A stretch of DNA of 64,000 nt from Neoceratodus forsteri (GCA_016271365.2 CM057454.1:1164384055-1164448054); one strand, 5' to 3'. Counted from the stretch's first letter, positions 1-10,795 are shown. Numbers and translations are program-made. Notes: generated from the sequence alone by a model not told the origin.

Positions 1-19
1 GGAACCACTCCCCTTCCCC

Positions 20-240
20 ACTTGTACCTTCCCTATGATGCCCCCCCTCCTCCACCTTCCCACCTCTTGATACCATTCTTCCTTTTGCCCTGTCCCAGCC
101 TCTCTTGACATACTCAGCTGTCTTCAAGGAAACAACTTCCCCAGGCAACCTATTCCATTTAGCCACCACCCTCTCAGTGTAAAAGTGCCTCCTTATTTCC
201 CTCGTGAAGTATCCCCCACCAGTTTGGCAGTGCCTCCTAG
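20..240 (-). pseudogene. CR1 LINE ORF2 C-terminus (fragment)
   Basis: Reading the minus strand upstream from about 235 gives a continuous frame with GGYFTREIRRHFYTERVVAK, then WNRLPGEVV, then a W-D-R motif. This is the conserved tail of CR1 retrotransposon ORF2 downstream of the reverse transcriptase. It is the 3' part of the copy whose RT lies at 560-860 on the same strand. The thumb region expected between them is missing, replaced by unrelated sequence at 286-555. It runs off the left edge of the window. It is a dead fragment; the clade call rests on the motif. Confidence 0.75.
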
Positions 241-285
241 TAGCCATTTTCCCATTAAGAATGAAAAGACTCTCAGAGTTCACTG

Positions 286-555
286 TTAAAGGGAAACTGT
301 CTAAATGAGGGGGTTCCCACCCCCAAAAGGCTTACCCTCTGGTGTAGTCCCCAAAAGGCTTGCCCTCCGGTTTAGCTTTGTGCACTATAAGCATTGTTTT
401 TCTTGCACCGCAGCTGAGTTTATTTTAACTGCAAAAAGTCCATGATCCAAAAGTATGGGGGATGCTGAGGGGGCTCCATTAACTGTAATGATGTGGCACC
501 ACACCGCTCGCTTCAATACACCTCTTCTGACTTGATGACTTGCACATATCCCAGC
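286..555. other. Unassigned sequence interrupting the CR1 copy
   Basis: This segment replaces the CR1 region expected between the RT and the C-terminus. It begins TTAAAGGGAAACTG, which fits the TTAAAGGRR end of T2/Kolobok-type MITEs, but I could not find the matching inverted end. It may therefore be a half element, or decayed CR1. There is a short near-repeat at about 320-380 (two copies of a phrase around AAAAGGCTT-CCCTC). No convincing coding. Confidence 0.3.
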
Positions 556-559
556 CAAT

Positions 560-860
560 ATATGGTCTCTGGGTTTTTGGCCCCCACGTGCACTAGTTAC
601 ACTTTTTGCAGCTGCCAAATACCTGACCATCTCACTAGTTTAGCCAGGTCCTCACTAACGTCCTGCCTCCCTTCTTCTGTGTCTAAATTCCCACACAGCT
701 TTGTGTTGTCTGCAAAGAGTCATATTGTGCCTTTTTCCCGCATCTGCAATGTCACTGATGAAGATGTTGAATAACACTGTGCTGAGTACCAAGCCCTGAG
801 GGACCCCACTAGTGACTCGTCTAGCATCCGAGTGTAGCCCTTCTCTGGTTCCATACTAGA
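560..860 (-). pseudogene. CR1 LINE reverse transcriptase fragment
   Basis: The minus strand encodes VTSGVPQG followed by LFNIFISDIAD, the RT palm motif before the catalytic box. After a frameshift it continues LFADNTKLCGNLDTEEGR. In CR1 elements this box reads F-A-D-D; the second Asp is Asn here, so the enzyme would be dead even without the frameshift. A stop follows the WQLQKV stretch. It is the upstream part of the copy ending at 20-240. The 5' portion (endonuclease, ORF1) is absent. Confidence 0.75.
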
Positions 861-1010
861 GAGAACAACTACCCCTGTCTTGCCAGCCATTACAAGGTTA
901 AGGGGCCTGGGATCCTACAGCTGTAAGACGGGGGTCCTTTCCCAGAGAATACAAATAAAAATGGTGGTGCATCCACCCAGAGTACGTATTTGGTGGGTCT
1001 GATAAACTTG

Positions 1011-1110
1011 CAGTACAACCCCCTGGGATGTCGTACCAACCCACCTCCCCAAAACTGTTACCCCAAACATTCGAATCTCCCCCAATTCAGACAATTGGCA
1101 TTTCACATTT
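1011..1110 (-). repeat. Decayed fragment of the TGTAACCCC terminal-repeat family
   Basis: A stretch containing ACCCCCTGGGATGTCGTACC and then CAATTCAGACAATTGGCATTT parallels 42,810-42,905 inside the better preserved copy (ACCCCCTGAGATGTTATACC, then CAGTTCAGACCATTTTGCATTT). The order and spacing are the same. It is too diverged to give boundaries. Confidence 0.35.
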
Positions 1111-1284
1111 CAAATAATAACATGATCACTAAAATTAGGCTCTGGAGTCAGTTCCTCTGCAAAACAGTAACATCATAATTGATTTACTATGGGAGGGTCA
1201 GGATAAGGGTAAATGGAATAAGGGTTATTCAAAAACATTTTAAATTTGCATTTTCAAAGATCTGGCATTTTTCCACAATCATGT

Positions 1285-1440
1285 TCAGAGGCAGTATAGG
1301 GCAGTGGTCTAAGGCTCTGAGCTGCAAATTTGGTGATATCCAGCAGACCAGACCTGTGTTTGAATCCCACAGCTTCCACTTGCATACTGTGTGATCCTGA
1401 GCAAGTCATTTAACCTCCTTGTGTTCCCAGGTCACTCCTG
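1285..1440 (+). repeat. MIR-like (CORE) SINE
   Basis: A tRNA-like head is recognisable: an A-box region (GGGCAGTGGTCTAAGGCTC) and, 60 bases on, a B-box GTTTGAATCCC. It is followed by TGATCCTGAGCAAGTCATTTAACC, cited here only in part (GAGCAAGTCATTTAACC), which is the hallmark core of MIR-type SINEs (consensus GGGCAAGTCACTTAACC). Orientation is plus. It is old: no target duplication or tail can be recognised. The downstream sequence to about 1,690 shows nothing I can assign. Confidence 0.7.
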
Positions 1441-1915
1441 TAAAAAAGCTTTCAGCTTAGTGTGCTATACCTGGTTAAAAAAAAATGTCCCTTTATTTTC
1501 CAAACCCATGTTTAGAACCACGCAGCCACCATTTTATCTACCTGACTTACTGCTGCAGGTGTACTCAATACCCGTACCCATAACTGGTACCAGTCCAGAA
1601 CGAGAGTCAAATTCTGTCCCTGGGTAATCTGATTTTACAGTTGCAGGCTTGAGGTGCTGGTTGGCTGACATTGGCGTGTTTACTTGGATTAAATTTAAAG
1701 ATCAAATGCACCACTTTTTCCATATGAATTCAAATCTCTGTGTCATAATTAGGGTTTCTTGAAAATTCCATGCTGTTTGGTTTTCTAGTTTTCTCTAAAT
1801 TAGCATGTGTTAATGTTCTAGGTAGTAACACAAAACAGTGAAGAAACAGTGAAGATGTTTCTATCCTCATTAATGAGTGATCACATCATACCTGTCCTGC
1901 CAGCTGCTTAAGCAA

Positions 1916-2592
1916 TTAAAGGAAAACTACTCCCAAAACTTGAAAAAATATATGTTGTGCAGAGTGTTTTAGTTTGTATGTGAAGTTCTAGTGTTTTCTT
2001 CCCTCTGACTGGTATTAGGAGTTTTTCCTAAATTAGTCTGCTAGCTTTAGGGTAGTTTTACGACCCCTGGAGATCACCATATCAAATGGTTTTATTGCAT
2101 TTCTTTGTCCTACAGTGCACCTTGTTTCATGTAATGGTGATGTAGCAGAGCCCATAAATCCAGCAGAAAGCATTGCATTACAATCAGTTCACAACAACAG
2201 AGATGGCTATATTTTAAAATCTGTAGAATTCAGCTTGGTGACCACCCTCATCCTAAAGGTTTTACTGTCCTGCAAACTTTGCTGCTGGTAATTTTGTGCA
2301 GCTATGTAAAGCTTCAAGATATTTAGTTTGTTTGGCATGCGTGTGCTGAATATTGGGTCTCTCTTACATCACAGTCACATGAGACAAAATGCACTGTGGG
2401 AACCAGAAATACAATTACACTATCAGGTATGGAGATCCCAAGGGGTCGTAAAACTAGCATAAAGCTAGCAGGCTAATTTGGGAAAACTCCTAATACCAGT
2501 CAGAGGGAAGGAAGCACTAGAACTTCACATACAAATGAAAACACTCTGCACAACATATATTTTTTCAGGTTTTGGGTGTAGTTTTCCTTTAA
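1916..2592. mobile_element. TTAA MITE 'A' (T2/Kolobok-like), nested
   Basis: It begins TTAAAGGAAAACTAC and ends GTAGTTTTCCTTTAA. The terminal inverted repeats run about 165 bp: 1,920-2,083 mirrors 2,419-2,591, including the phrase CTGACTGGTATTAGGAG and its reverse. The second palindromic-element copy (8,360-8,375) reads straight through GCAATTAAATCCC at the corresponding place. It therefore gives the unoccupied site and confirms that TTAA was duplicated on insertion. The interior (2,084-2,418) has no open frame. The ends match the TTAAAGGRR rule of the T2 MITE family. Confidence 0.85.
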
Positions 2593-2962
2593 GTCTCTTA
2601 CTAACCAAGGAGGCAGGAGCACTGCAAGGTCAAAGAAGTCTGCAGAGCTAATTGTTTCCACTCCAAGGTATTTATTAACCCATCTAGTTTGTGTTTAGAT
2701 AGATTAGCTTAAAATCTATAATTCTGTGCTCATTAAAGGTCGATCAATATGAGTTACAATGCTGAATTGAAGTGGCATGAACGTTTGTGAGAAACCAATG
2801 TCTTTATTACAGCTGTCAGTTCTGTCTTATTAAAATTCTGCATTGTTTACTGGCTATATAACACAGGGTAGTTTAATGGATATAAAACAAACTACATTTT
2901 GTTAGCTCATAGAAGTAGTGTGTCTTCGATGTAGCCTCCATAAAGATGTTCATGTGGGAACA

Positions 2963-3871
2963 TTTTTTTTCATTTACTAAACTTTATTAGTTTAAAATCT
3001 TCATCCACAACACAAAGACTACAGAACAGACAACGAATAAATTGTACATACAAACATTCTATATATATATAAAAAAGTGGATACACATGTATCATGTTAA
3101 GGTACATACATATAGATTATATCATGATAAATTCGAAATTTTATTATCGTTGTCTGTTCCCCACCAACCACCCCACCACTTCCCCCTCGTCTGCCACTAT
3201 ATAAACACTTAAGGGTGGTTATAACACAAATACCATACCATACTACCTATGCATATCTTAGAAAGGAAAAAAAACACACTAAAAACAAACTAAAAACTAT
3301 TGAATTGCTAAAAGAGTATACAGCGATTCCCATCTTGATTTGTACTTCTCCACTCTATTATTAACCCCAGCAATGATGAATTCAGCATGTAAGGCAAACA
3401 TAATCTCTTTATACCATTCCATATATGTAGGAGTGCTTGATTCCTGCCAATGTCTCAAGATGACTTTCTTAGCATAGCATGATATTAGGGCCATATGTGC
3501 CCTCTGTTGACACCCTTGTAAACCAGCACATTCTCCTAAAATACAAATTTCTAATTTGAAGTAATCTGATAGTGTTAAAAGCGGGTCAAGGCGTGTTTCA
3601 ATACTGTGCCAAAACGGGATAATGTTATCACAAGCCCAAAGCATATGAAGCAGGTCAGCCGGACCCTGATGGCACCTAGGACATTGATCGGATGCTACCC
3701 TACCCATTTGATGTAGTTTAAGCGGGGTATAGAATAAGTCATGGTTAATGTGAAATTGCATCAATCTGTATCTATCCCACTTAATATATTTGTATAGGTG
3801 CTTCCAAATGTTGGACCAGTCGCGGAGAAAGGAAGTCAGGGATAGGATATTGTCCCACCAATAAACCCTCT
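2963..3871 (-). mobile_element. 5'-truncated L1/Tx1-type LINE insertion
   Basis: Inserted in the left arm of the palindromic element. The 11-bp ATGTGGGAACA is repeated exactly at 2952-2962 and 3872-3882. The insert starts with T8 on the plus strand, i.e. a poly(A) tail on the minus strand. That is the target-primed reverse transcription signature. The related copy at 8,730 has one uninterrupted copy of the target (ATGTGAGAACA). The minus strand carries the end of ORF2 (3,297-3,871) plus about 330 bp of 3' UTR. Confidence 0.9.
3297..3871 (-). pseudogene. L1/Tx1-type ORF2 C-terminal domain
   Basis: The frame runs uninterrupted from the truncation point (WWDNILSLTSFLRDWSNIW) into a 155-residue reading frame and stops at 3,297. 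The L1 C-terminal signature LFYTPLKLHQMG is followed by a CCHC knuckle, C28-x2-C31-x8-H40-x4-C45, in QCPRCHQGPADLLHMLWAC. Then comes the LxDxxxE-like tail with W residues typical of L1 3' ends. It would be the RNA-binding tail of the endonuclease/RT polyprotein. The frame is intact but severed from the RT, so it is not functional. Confidence 0.85.
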
Positions 3872-4029
3872 ATGTGGGAACAAATTTTTGTTTTATGTCA
3901 GATTGGTAAAGAGGTTTCTGCCACACTCTGCTATTTCAGGAATATGTACGGTATCAACACACAAAATTCAGTTCCTTGAGGGGTTCTGTGTGAAACTACA
4001 TCACATATGTATATAACTAGAAATACTAC

Positions 4030-4505
4030 AAGGCATCCTACAGCCCCTGACTCCTGCCCCACAGCTGAGGCTGCTGCACTCTGCTTCCCTCTGTTTCCCA
4101 CCCCCACAGTCAGGGCCAATGCACCCTGTTGCCCCCTGTCCCCATCTCCACAGACAGGGCTGCTGTGCTTTGCTAAACCATAGAGTCCCAGGGTCTCTGT
4201 CTCCACAGGCCTATTGCACCATGTTGCCCCAGGTCACCAAAGGTGGGATTTTTGTTGTACCCTGCTACCCTCCTCCATTGTCTCAAATGTGCTGGGCCAC
4301 TGCACCACATGCACCCATCTCATAACTAGGGCTGTTGTACCCTGATGCCCACCTATGTCCTGCATCACAGTGAAGGCTTCTGCACCATGCAGTCCTCTGT
4401 CCTCTGCTTCAACTGTGCCCTGCTACACCACAGAACCTCTTGCCTCAACAGTTAGGGATTTTGCACCATACTTCTCCCTACCACCAGTGTCAGATCCTGT
4501 GGCAA
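4030..4505. repeat. Left half of inverted tandem array
   Basis: Degenerate units of roughly 45-60 bp share the phrase CTGCTGCACCCTG with CCACAGT spacers, at about 4,070, 4,118, 4,148, 4,206 and 4,326. The array belongs to the left arm of the palindromic element. Orientation flips at a short spacer (4,510-4,560) into the right-hand array. The frames across it are by-products of the repeats. Confidence 0.75.
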
Positions 4506-4559
4506 ACTGCCCAAACTGCTTGAAAGAAAAAAAAAATACTTTCATCTTGTGTTATAGGG

Positions 4560-5425
4560 TTGGGCCAGAGGGAAGCAGGGTGCAGCCAACCTTGACTTTT
4601 GGGGAAGGAGACAGGGAAGCCATCAGGGTACAGCAGTCCAAACTGTGGAACAGGGTGCAGCAGATTCATCAGTTTAGGGCAAGGACATTGGCAGAAGGGT
4701 GTGGCAAAGGATCTGACTCTGGTGACTGGGGCAGCTGGGAGAAATTGCCCAACTGTAGTGACAGGGGACAGGGTGCAACACATGCCCTGCCTTACCGTAT
4801 GGCAAGTGGCAGCATGGTGCAGCAGCCCTAACTGTGGAGGCATGGGGCTCTGGGGCACAGCAGGCTACAGCAGTCTTGACTGTGTAGACAGGTGCAGCAG
4901 CCTTGGATGTGGTGGCAGAGATAGAGGACAGCATGGTGCAGAAGCCTTGACTGTGCGGCAGGATGGGGGGGGCATCAAGGTACTGCAGCCCTAACTGTGG
5001 GACAGGGTGTGAGTGGTGCAGCAGCCTTGCCCAGTTGGGGCAATGGAAGTGAGTAGCAGGTGCAGCAAATACTCCACCTGTGGTGGCCTGAGGCAGCATG
5101 GTGCAGCAGCCGGAACTATGAAGGCAGTGGACTTGGCACTCTAGTCCTTAGCAGAGCACAGCAGCCCCAAATGTGGAGACAGGAACAGGGGACAAAAGGG
5201 TGCATTGGCCCTGACTGTGTGTGTGTTGGGGGGGTAAAACAGGATACAGTAGCCTCAGCAGTTTCTGCAGGAGGCAGCAGGATGTGGTAGGCTCAACTGT
5301 GTGAAGAAGACAGTGGACAGTGGGGTGCAACAGCCTCAAATGGGGGAAGGAGACAAGGGGCTTGTGCAGCAGGGGAAATGGAGCCGCAGTGCTGCTGCCT
5401 CAACTGTTGGGCATATGGGGCATCA
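4560..5425. repeat. Right half of inverted tandem array
   Basis: The same units as the left half, now reverse-complemented: GGTGCAGCAG phrases recur at roughly 4,660, 4,818, 4,891, 4,935, 5,014, 5,057, 5,099, 5,158 and 5,324. Spacing is about 40-60 bp. It is nearly twice as long as the left half, so unit number changed after the palindrome formed or the left half lost units. It joins the right arm at the CATATGGGGCATCAGGATG junction, mirrored at 8,886-8,910 in the second copy. Confidence 0.75.
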
Positions 5426-6142
5426 GGATGTCATATAGTATTTCTAGTTATATACATACATAATGAATTTTCACACAGAAACCCTCAAAGAACTGAATTT
5501 TGTGTGTTCATACAGTACATGTTCCTGAAATAACAGAGTGTGGCAGAAACTACAACATACTTATGCAGGCTACATCAAAGACACACTACTTCTATGAATT
5601 AACAAAATTAATTTTATATCCATTAAACTGCCCCAAACCATATAACCAGCAAACAATGCAGAATTTTGATGAGACATAACTGACAACTGTAATAAAGACA
5701 GTCATTTGTTACAAACATTCATACCACTTCAGTTTAGCACTGAAACTCACAATGATCAACTTTTAATGAGCAGAAAATGATATATGTTCAGCTTATCTGT
5801 CTCAACACAAACCAGGTGGGTTAATAAACAGGTTGTAGTGAAAACAATTAGATCTACAAACTCCTTTGACCTTGCAGTGCTCCAGCCTCCTTAGTTAATA
5901 AGGGACTTATTTGCCTAAGCAGTAGGCAGGACAGGTATGATGTCATTACTCACTGATTGGGATAGAAACATCTTCACTGTTTCTTCAGTGTTTTCTGTTA
6001 CTGCAGAGAACATTAACATATTGATTTAAAGAAAACTAGAAAACCAAATGGCATGAAATTTTCAGGAAACACTAATCATGATACAGGGGGTTGAATTCAC
6101 ATCACTAACACATATGGAAAAAGTGGTGCATTTGACCTTTAA

Positions 6143-7091
6143 CTTTTTACATGCTTTGTCTTAATTAACTCTAAGCCTTGACTCTATTTCCAGCCATGGT
6201 GGGCAAACTATGTACAGTCCCCAGGACTTTAGCAAGGCAGTTCCTGCTGTTTATTCAGTTCTGTAGAATCAGTCCTTGGATAGCATAGTTTACTGTAGTC
6301 CTGGGGGTTGATGAAGACAGCACTTGCAGAACTGGGCTCAATTCAGGAGGGACAAAGGTGCTGAGCTTGGATCTTCAGCCTTGACTGAAGGTCTTGCAGC
6401 TTGTCCCCTTCAACCCATTACAGAGCTGATACAGGGCACATGAGCAAGACCTACCAACTACAAGGGACCCAAACCCAGAGTGGCCCCCAGGCCTGGCTCC
6501 TCCACAGGTTGGAGTGCACTAGCACTCTGCTACAAACCCTGTGACCCCCTGCACCCACCAAGCCCCACTCCATGGGGGTTAAAAGTTCCCCACCTGGCCC
6601 TGGGAGCATAATGGAATCCGCATATCATCTTTTCCTTCCTTCCGTTACCAGCTACAGAGTGTAGCCAAAGCAGTCACTGTTTCTTCCTGAACTTCAGGCT
6701 CTGGGAGGACTGGTCAGAGTCTGAGAATCCAGGAATTACCACAACAGTCTCTTTTCTTGCTGTAACTCAGGAGCAGACAGTGGGCACCCTGCCCCGATAG
6801 GTACCTATCCATCTTTCTGCTTTCACAGTCTCTCAACTTTAAATGCAGTGTCACTTTTGCTCTGGCTCAGACACAAATCAGCAAGACATCAAGAAAGTCT
6901 CTTTCTCACTGTGCAGGTGCATAGCAGTTAGCCAGGCTGAAGAGGTCCTCTCTTCAACTTCTCAAGCAGTATCAGTCCACAACCAGTCCTTTAACCTAGT
7001 CTTCCCCTTTTTCTGCAGACACTGTCTTTTCCAGGGTTAGACAGTACCTTTTACTTTCTCAGTATTTCCATTTTACCTTTTCTTTGCTGCA
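6143..7091. other. Unassigned, no gene seen
   Basis: Mixed-composition sequence with no reading frame of note, no recognised repeat ends and no counterpart elsewhere in the window. It ends where duplicated segment P begins. Confidence 0.5.
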
Positions 7092-7691
7092 GGTGGACTG
7101 GGTCTGATATAATGCTGACTCAGAGGCAGAAAAGCTATGCCGATAAAATAATGCTACACATTCTAATGATAGACCCTGCATAAAGAAAATAGGGTTTTGT
7201 CAATACTTTTTTCCCCCAATAGTGACCCAAATATGCTCAAAAGGAAGAGCTAAAATGCTTACCGTGAAGTGTTGCTGTGCACCTCTGCCTTCCAGAGGTC
7301 TGTGCTACACCATGTTTGGTTGCCGGCAATGGCAAAGGGAGGTCAAGGGGCAGAGTCAGAGGTCACTCAAGAGGGTCAAAGGGAAGAGACTAGACCCAGT
7401 CCAAGTGGAGACACTGTTGCATGTTTACAGTTGCCATGCAACAATATCATTTGCAGATAAATCACTGCTGTGCCACGATTCAGGAGTGATGCAGTACGTA
7501 AGCTAAGTTATGAATGTTTAAATTAATTATGAGAACACGGGAGTCAAACTCTATATTAAGGACAGAAAACATAGCACAACTGAGAATACAGTGTGGAACA
7601 AATTAGGAGTCAGAGAGTTTATTTATTTATTTTTATTTTTTTTTTACATATAAGCAGCAAATAGTACAACATGAATAATGTAAATAGTGCC

Positions 7692-9109
7692 TTAAAGGGA
7701 CACTGTCAATCCCCTTAGGCCTCAAATTGTCCCTAGTTTAAAAACACATTTTATGATTGTTCACATTTCAAAGAGAGTATTGATGCAGTTGGTAGTTTGA
7801 TCAGGCCCCTTTTTTCTTTTAAAAAGTGAAAAACTAACTGCCCACCATACTGGTGGTACCTCACCAAAACATGTTTGTTTACATTTCTTGACCAGCTCCC
7901 ACTGCATCTTTCCTAGACTGAGGAACACCGCCAACACAATCTAGCATTTATTATGTAGTGGAAGTGGAGGAGACAATTCTTTCAGGGTGCTTCTAATGCT
8001 CAGGAAGCATACACTAAGAGTACTTCAGTTATTTGAAGCAAAACAAAGCTGGGCAAAGCTATGCAATACCATGCATTTTGGTTCTAATAAGCAATGAGAT
8101 AGATAAAACAACCAGCAACATTAAAGATCAAATGCACCACTTTTTCCATATGTGCAACAAAAGCTTGAATTCACATAATGTCAAGTCCCTGTCAAGATTA
8201 GGGTTTCCTGAACATTCCATGCTGTTCAGTTTTCTAGTTTTCTCTAAATCAGCATGTGTTAATGTTCTAGGCAGTAACAGAAAACAGTGAAGAAACAGTG
8301 AAGATGTTTCTATCCTTATCAGTGAGTGATGACATCATACCTTTCCTGCCTGCTGCTTAAGCAATTAAATCCCTTATTAACCAAGGAGGCTGGAGCACTG
8401 CAAGGTCAGAGAAGTCTGTAGAGCTAATTGTTTCCACTCCAAGGTATTTATTAACCCACCTAGTTTGTGTTTAGATAAATTAGCATAAAAAATATCATTC
8501 TGTGCTCATTAAAAATTGATCATTATGAGTTACAATGCTGAACTGAAGTGTTATGAATGTTTGTGAAAAACCACTGTGTCTATTCCAGCTGTCAGTTCCA
8601 TCTCATCAAAACTTCTGCATTGTTTATTGGCTGTATGGCACAGGATAGTGTAATGGATATAAAATAAACTAAATTTTGTTAATTCATAGAAGTAGTGTGT
8701 CTTTGATGTAGCCTGCATAAGGATGTTCATGTGAGAACAATTTTATTTTATGTCAGATTGACAAAGTGGTTTCTGCCACACTCTGCTATTTTGGGAACAT
8801 GTACTGTATGAACGCACAAAATTCAGTTCTTTGAGGGTTTCTGTGTGAAAATTCATCATGCATGTGTATAACTAGAAATACTATATGGCATCCTGATGCC
8901 CCATATGCCCAACAGTTGAGGCACAAGCACACTGCTGCCCCATTTCTCAAATGGCATGACATTTTCAGGAAATCTAATCATGATACAGGGACTTGAATTC
9001 ATGTGGTGCATCTGATCTTTAATGAACTTTAGAAACAGTATGCAATTATAATGTGAGTTTTTACCTAAAAAATAATATGATGCAAAAAAGGTTGACAGTG
9101 TTATTTTAA
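7692..9109. mobile_element. TTAA MITE 'B' (T2/Kolobok-like), copy 1
   Basis: The left end is TTAAAGGGACACTGTCAA; the right end read inverted is TTAAAATAACACTGTCAA. TTAA is at 7692-7695 and 9106-9109. Copy Q reads AGTGCCTTAAATACCC at 20,763-20,778 with a single TTAA, so the empty site is directly visible. Without the nested element at 8,121-9,022 it is about 515 bp. A second copy in opposite orientation ends at 34,563. No transposase frame. Confidence 0.9.
8121..9022. mobile_element. Palindromic TTAA element, internally deleted copy
   Basis: The ends are TTAAAGATCAAATGCACCAC and GTGGTGCATCTGATCTTTAA. The left arm (8,121-8,905) is complete and matches 1,695-4,030 without the A and L1 insertions. 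The centre is reduced to about 60 bp and the right arm to about 75 bp. It sits inside MITE B: the B copy at 34.1 kb reads CCAGCAACATCAATGAATTT across the same point, where this copy has CAGCAACA-TTAA...TTAA-TGAACTTT. It is a simple-structure control for the 4.4 kb copy. Confidence 0.88.
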
Positions 9110-9376
9110 ATACCCAATACAACTAAAGATGGAGATTGTTTGAATTTACAGGGTAGTGTGATGGAAACTCTTTAATTTTGTTTTAAACTGTATAGAAGTG
9201 TGTGTCCAGAGCTGACGCAAGTGCCAGTGAAACTAAGTATATTAAAGGAATGCTAAACAGTAAAGTGAGTTCTTAGCAATAGCCCATTATTAGATTGAAG
9301 ACAGCTGTTCCAAGTAAGGGTTATTAAAACCTAGTACTGTGTTTACTTTGTAGCTGTAATTGAGTGGTAAATGAAC

Positions 9377-10370
9377 TTGTAACATGGCTAAGATGAGCAA
9401 CAGGAAAACAAAGGAAGTAATTAGAGAGAAACCTCACATGGGACACTTTGGAGACGGCATTAATTTTGCAATAATGCCATCCTCAAAGTGAAGTACCACG
9501 CACATCCACAGAGGTGCAAAGGCAGCACAGCACAAAATGTTGCAGTATCCCATGGGAGTGGTACCCATCTGTCCCACCCACCCAAATGCCCATGACTGGC
9601 TGTGCTCATGACTCACTGGCATTGAGCAGGAATGTAGAGGGTGTCGTACCAGTGATGTGCAGCAAGGCAGTGGAGCAACCTGTGAGGCAGTCCTGGAGTG
9701 GAACACAGTCTCAAAAGGAGCACAAGGTGAAGTACGATCTCTGTGCAATGTTCCATAGTTTTCACTATGTAGGACAGGCAATGTGAAGTGATGCTGTGGG
9801 AAAGCGAGGCAGCAGACCCGTCAGAGCCACAATTCAGTGATGAAAGTAACCAACTGGCAAGGGAACAGGACGCATCACACAGGGGAGGTAGGGAGATTGG
9901 AGCAACGCGGTAGGTTTACAGACAAGGTCAGAAAATATGCAAATGAGAATTACTTGCAGATAATGGAACCCACAAATCAGCATATCATGGACCTTCTTGG
10001 GCAAGTTTTAAAATAATAGCCATGCAGATCTACAAAATTATCAGAAACAAATGCTGACACATACTTTGTTCACAGTTATGTGTAGTATTGTTTTGAGCAC
10101 ATCACCATAAAAATCAGACTGTCAAATGTTCAAAAAGTGCAGCAAACAAATGCGAACAGTGCAAAACGTATTTGTATTCTTGTAATGACAGTATGAAAAT
10201 AAGAGTGATAGTACCCATATTCTCCTAGAAGCCATGTTACAAGCGCATTAAGCCACTCTGAAGGTGGCATCTAATGGGAAATTAAAGCATGGTTGGGCCG
10301 TTTTAGGCATGGTCCCAACCATGCATTAATTCCCCATTAGATGCCACCTTTGTCGTGGCTCAATGCTTAC
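9377..10370. other. Segment present in P, absent from Q
   Basis: Q joins AAATGAAC directly to ATAGCCACTTCTGG, while P has about 990 bp between these phrases. The segment starts TTGTAACATGGCT, whose exact inverse AGCCATGTTACAA is at 10,230-10,242. It then ends in a hairpin (10,220-10,392). Either a foldback element entered P or Q lost the segment; the hairpin right arm overlaps sequence shared with Q, so deletion in Q cannot be excluded. Short frames at 9,434-9,786 have no recognised domain. Confidence 0.55.
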
Positions 10371-10392
10371 ATAGCCATTTCTGGATAGGAGA
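10220..10392. repeat. Foldback hairpin, ~70-bp arms
   Basis: Near-perfect inverted repeat: GGTGGCATCTAATGGG...AAAGCATGGTTGGG faces CCCAACCATGC...CCCATTAGATGCCACC around the centre at about 10,303. It extends outward through AGCCAC/GTGGCT and TCTCCTA/TAGGAGA. No coding. Confidence 0.85.
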
Positions 10393-10757
10393 ATTAACAA
10401 TCCCTTGTGCTTGGTAGGCTTCTGCAAATGTACTTTGTTTAAAAAAAAAAAAGCTATGCTTGACCTAAAATCAGAAAGATTTTAAAACCATGTTTTTACT
10501 TAACAAATACAGAATATCTTTAACAGCTGCACTGCAGCCATGACAACATTTGAAGTGAAATAACATAAAACTATAGCAAATTTAACTTAAGGTATGTGAA
10601 CAAACAGGAAGCTTAACTAGTTTGTGTGCATTTCGATTTGATTATTGCATATGAAAATGGCTTTAAGCGAATTGATAATATGCTAAACAGCATTGTTCTT
10701 ATTACTTTTGAATAATTACTGGTGACCACCTTTAATAACTGGATTTGCTAGATTAAT

Positions 10758-10795
10758 AATGCCATAATAACCCAAAATCAGGTTATTATGGCATT
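10758..10795. repeat. Short perfect palindrome
   Basis: AATGCCATAATAACC faces GGTTATTATGGCATT: 15-bp perfect arms with an 8-nt loop. It lies in P-only sequence. Confidence 0.85.

Larger units (their letters stand above)
1695..6142. mobile_element. Large palindromic TTAA-flanked transposon (non-autonomous)
   Basis: The left end TTAAAGATCAAATGCACCAC and the right end, read inverted, TTAAAGGTCAAATGCACCAC are near-identical. TTAA at 1695-1698 and 6139-6142 is the presumed target duplication. The arms mirror each other: 1,699-1,915, 2,593-2,962 and 3,883-4,030 on the left match 5,425-6,138 on the right in reverse. They include the blocks around the 'TAGAAATACTA' and 'CATCTTCACTG' sequences. The centre is a tandem array that also reverses orientation (4,030-5,425). 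No transposase frame is present. Two later insertions sit in the left arm (1,916-2,592 and 2,963-3,871). TTAA duplication points to Kolobok or piggyBac mobilisation; the TTAAAGG start favours Kolobok/T2. A second, shorter copy lies at 8,121-9,022. Confidence 0.85.

Noticed and set aside
286..560. Complete T2-type MITE starting TTAAAGGGAAACTG
   Set aside because: No inverted partner end with a second TTAA was found, so only noted as unassigned.
1285..1400. Functional tRNA gene
   Set aside because: A and B boxes are present but followed by the MIR core and cannot fold as a full cloverleaf by eye; it is a SINE head.
4030..5340. Cluster of overlapping frames on both strands
   Set aside because: All fall in the minisatellite of the palindromic element; repeated, mirrored on both strands, no domain.
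9377..10246. Simple TIR transposon (TTGTAACATGGCT ... AGCCATGTTACAA)
   Set aside because: The right terminal repeat is also part of the adjacent hairpin, and no target duplication is seen; deletion in copy Q is equally possible.
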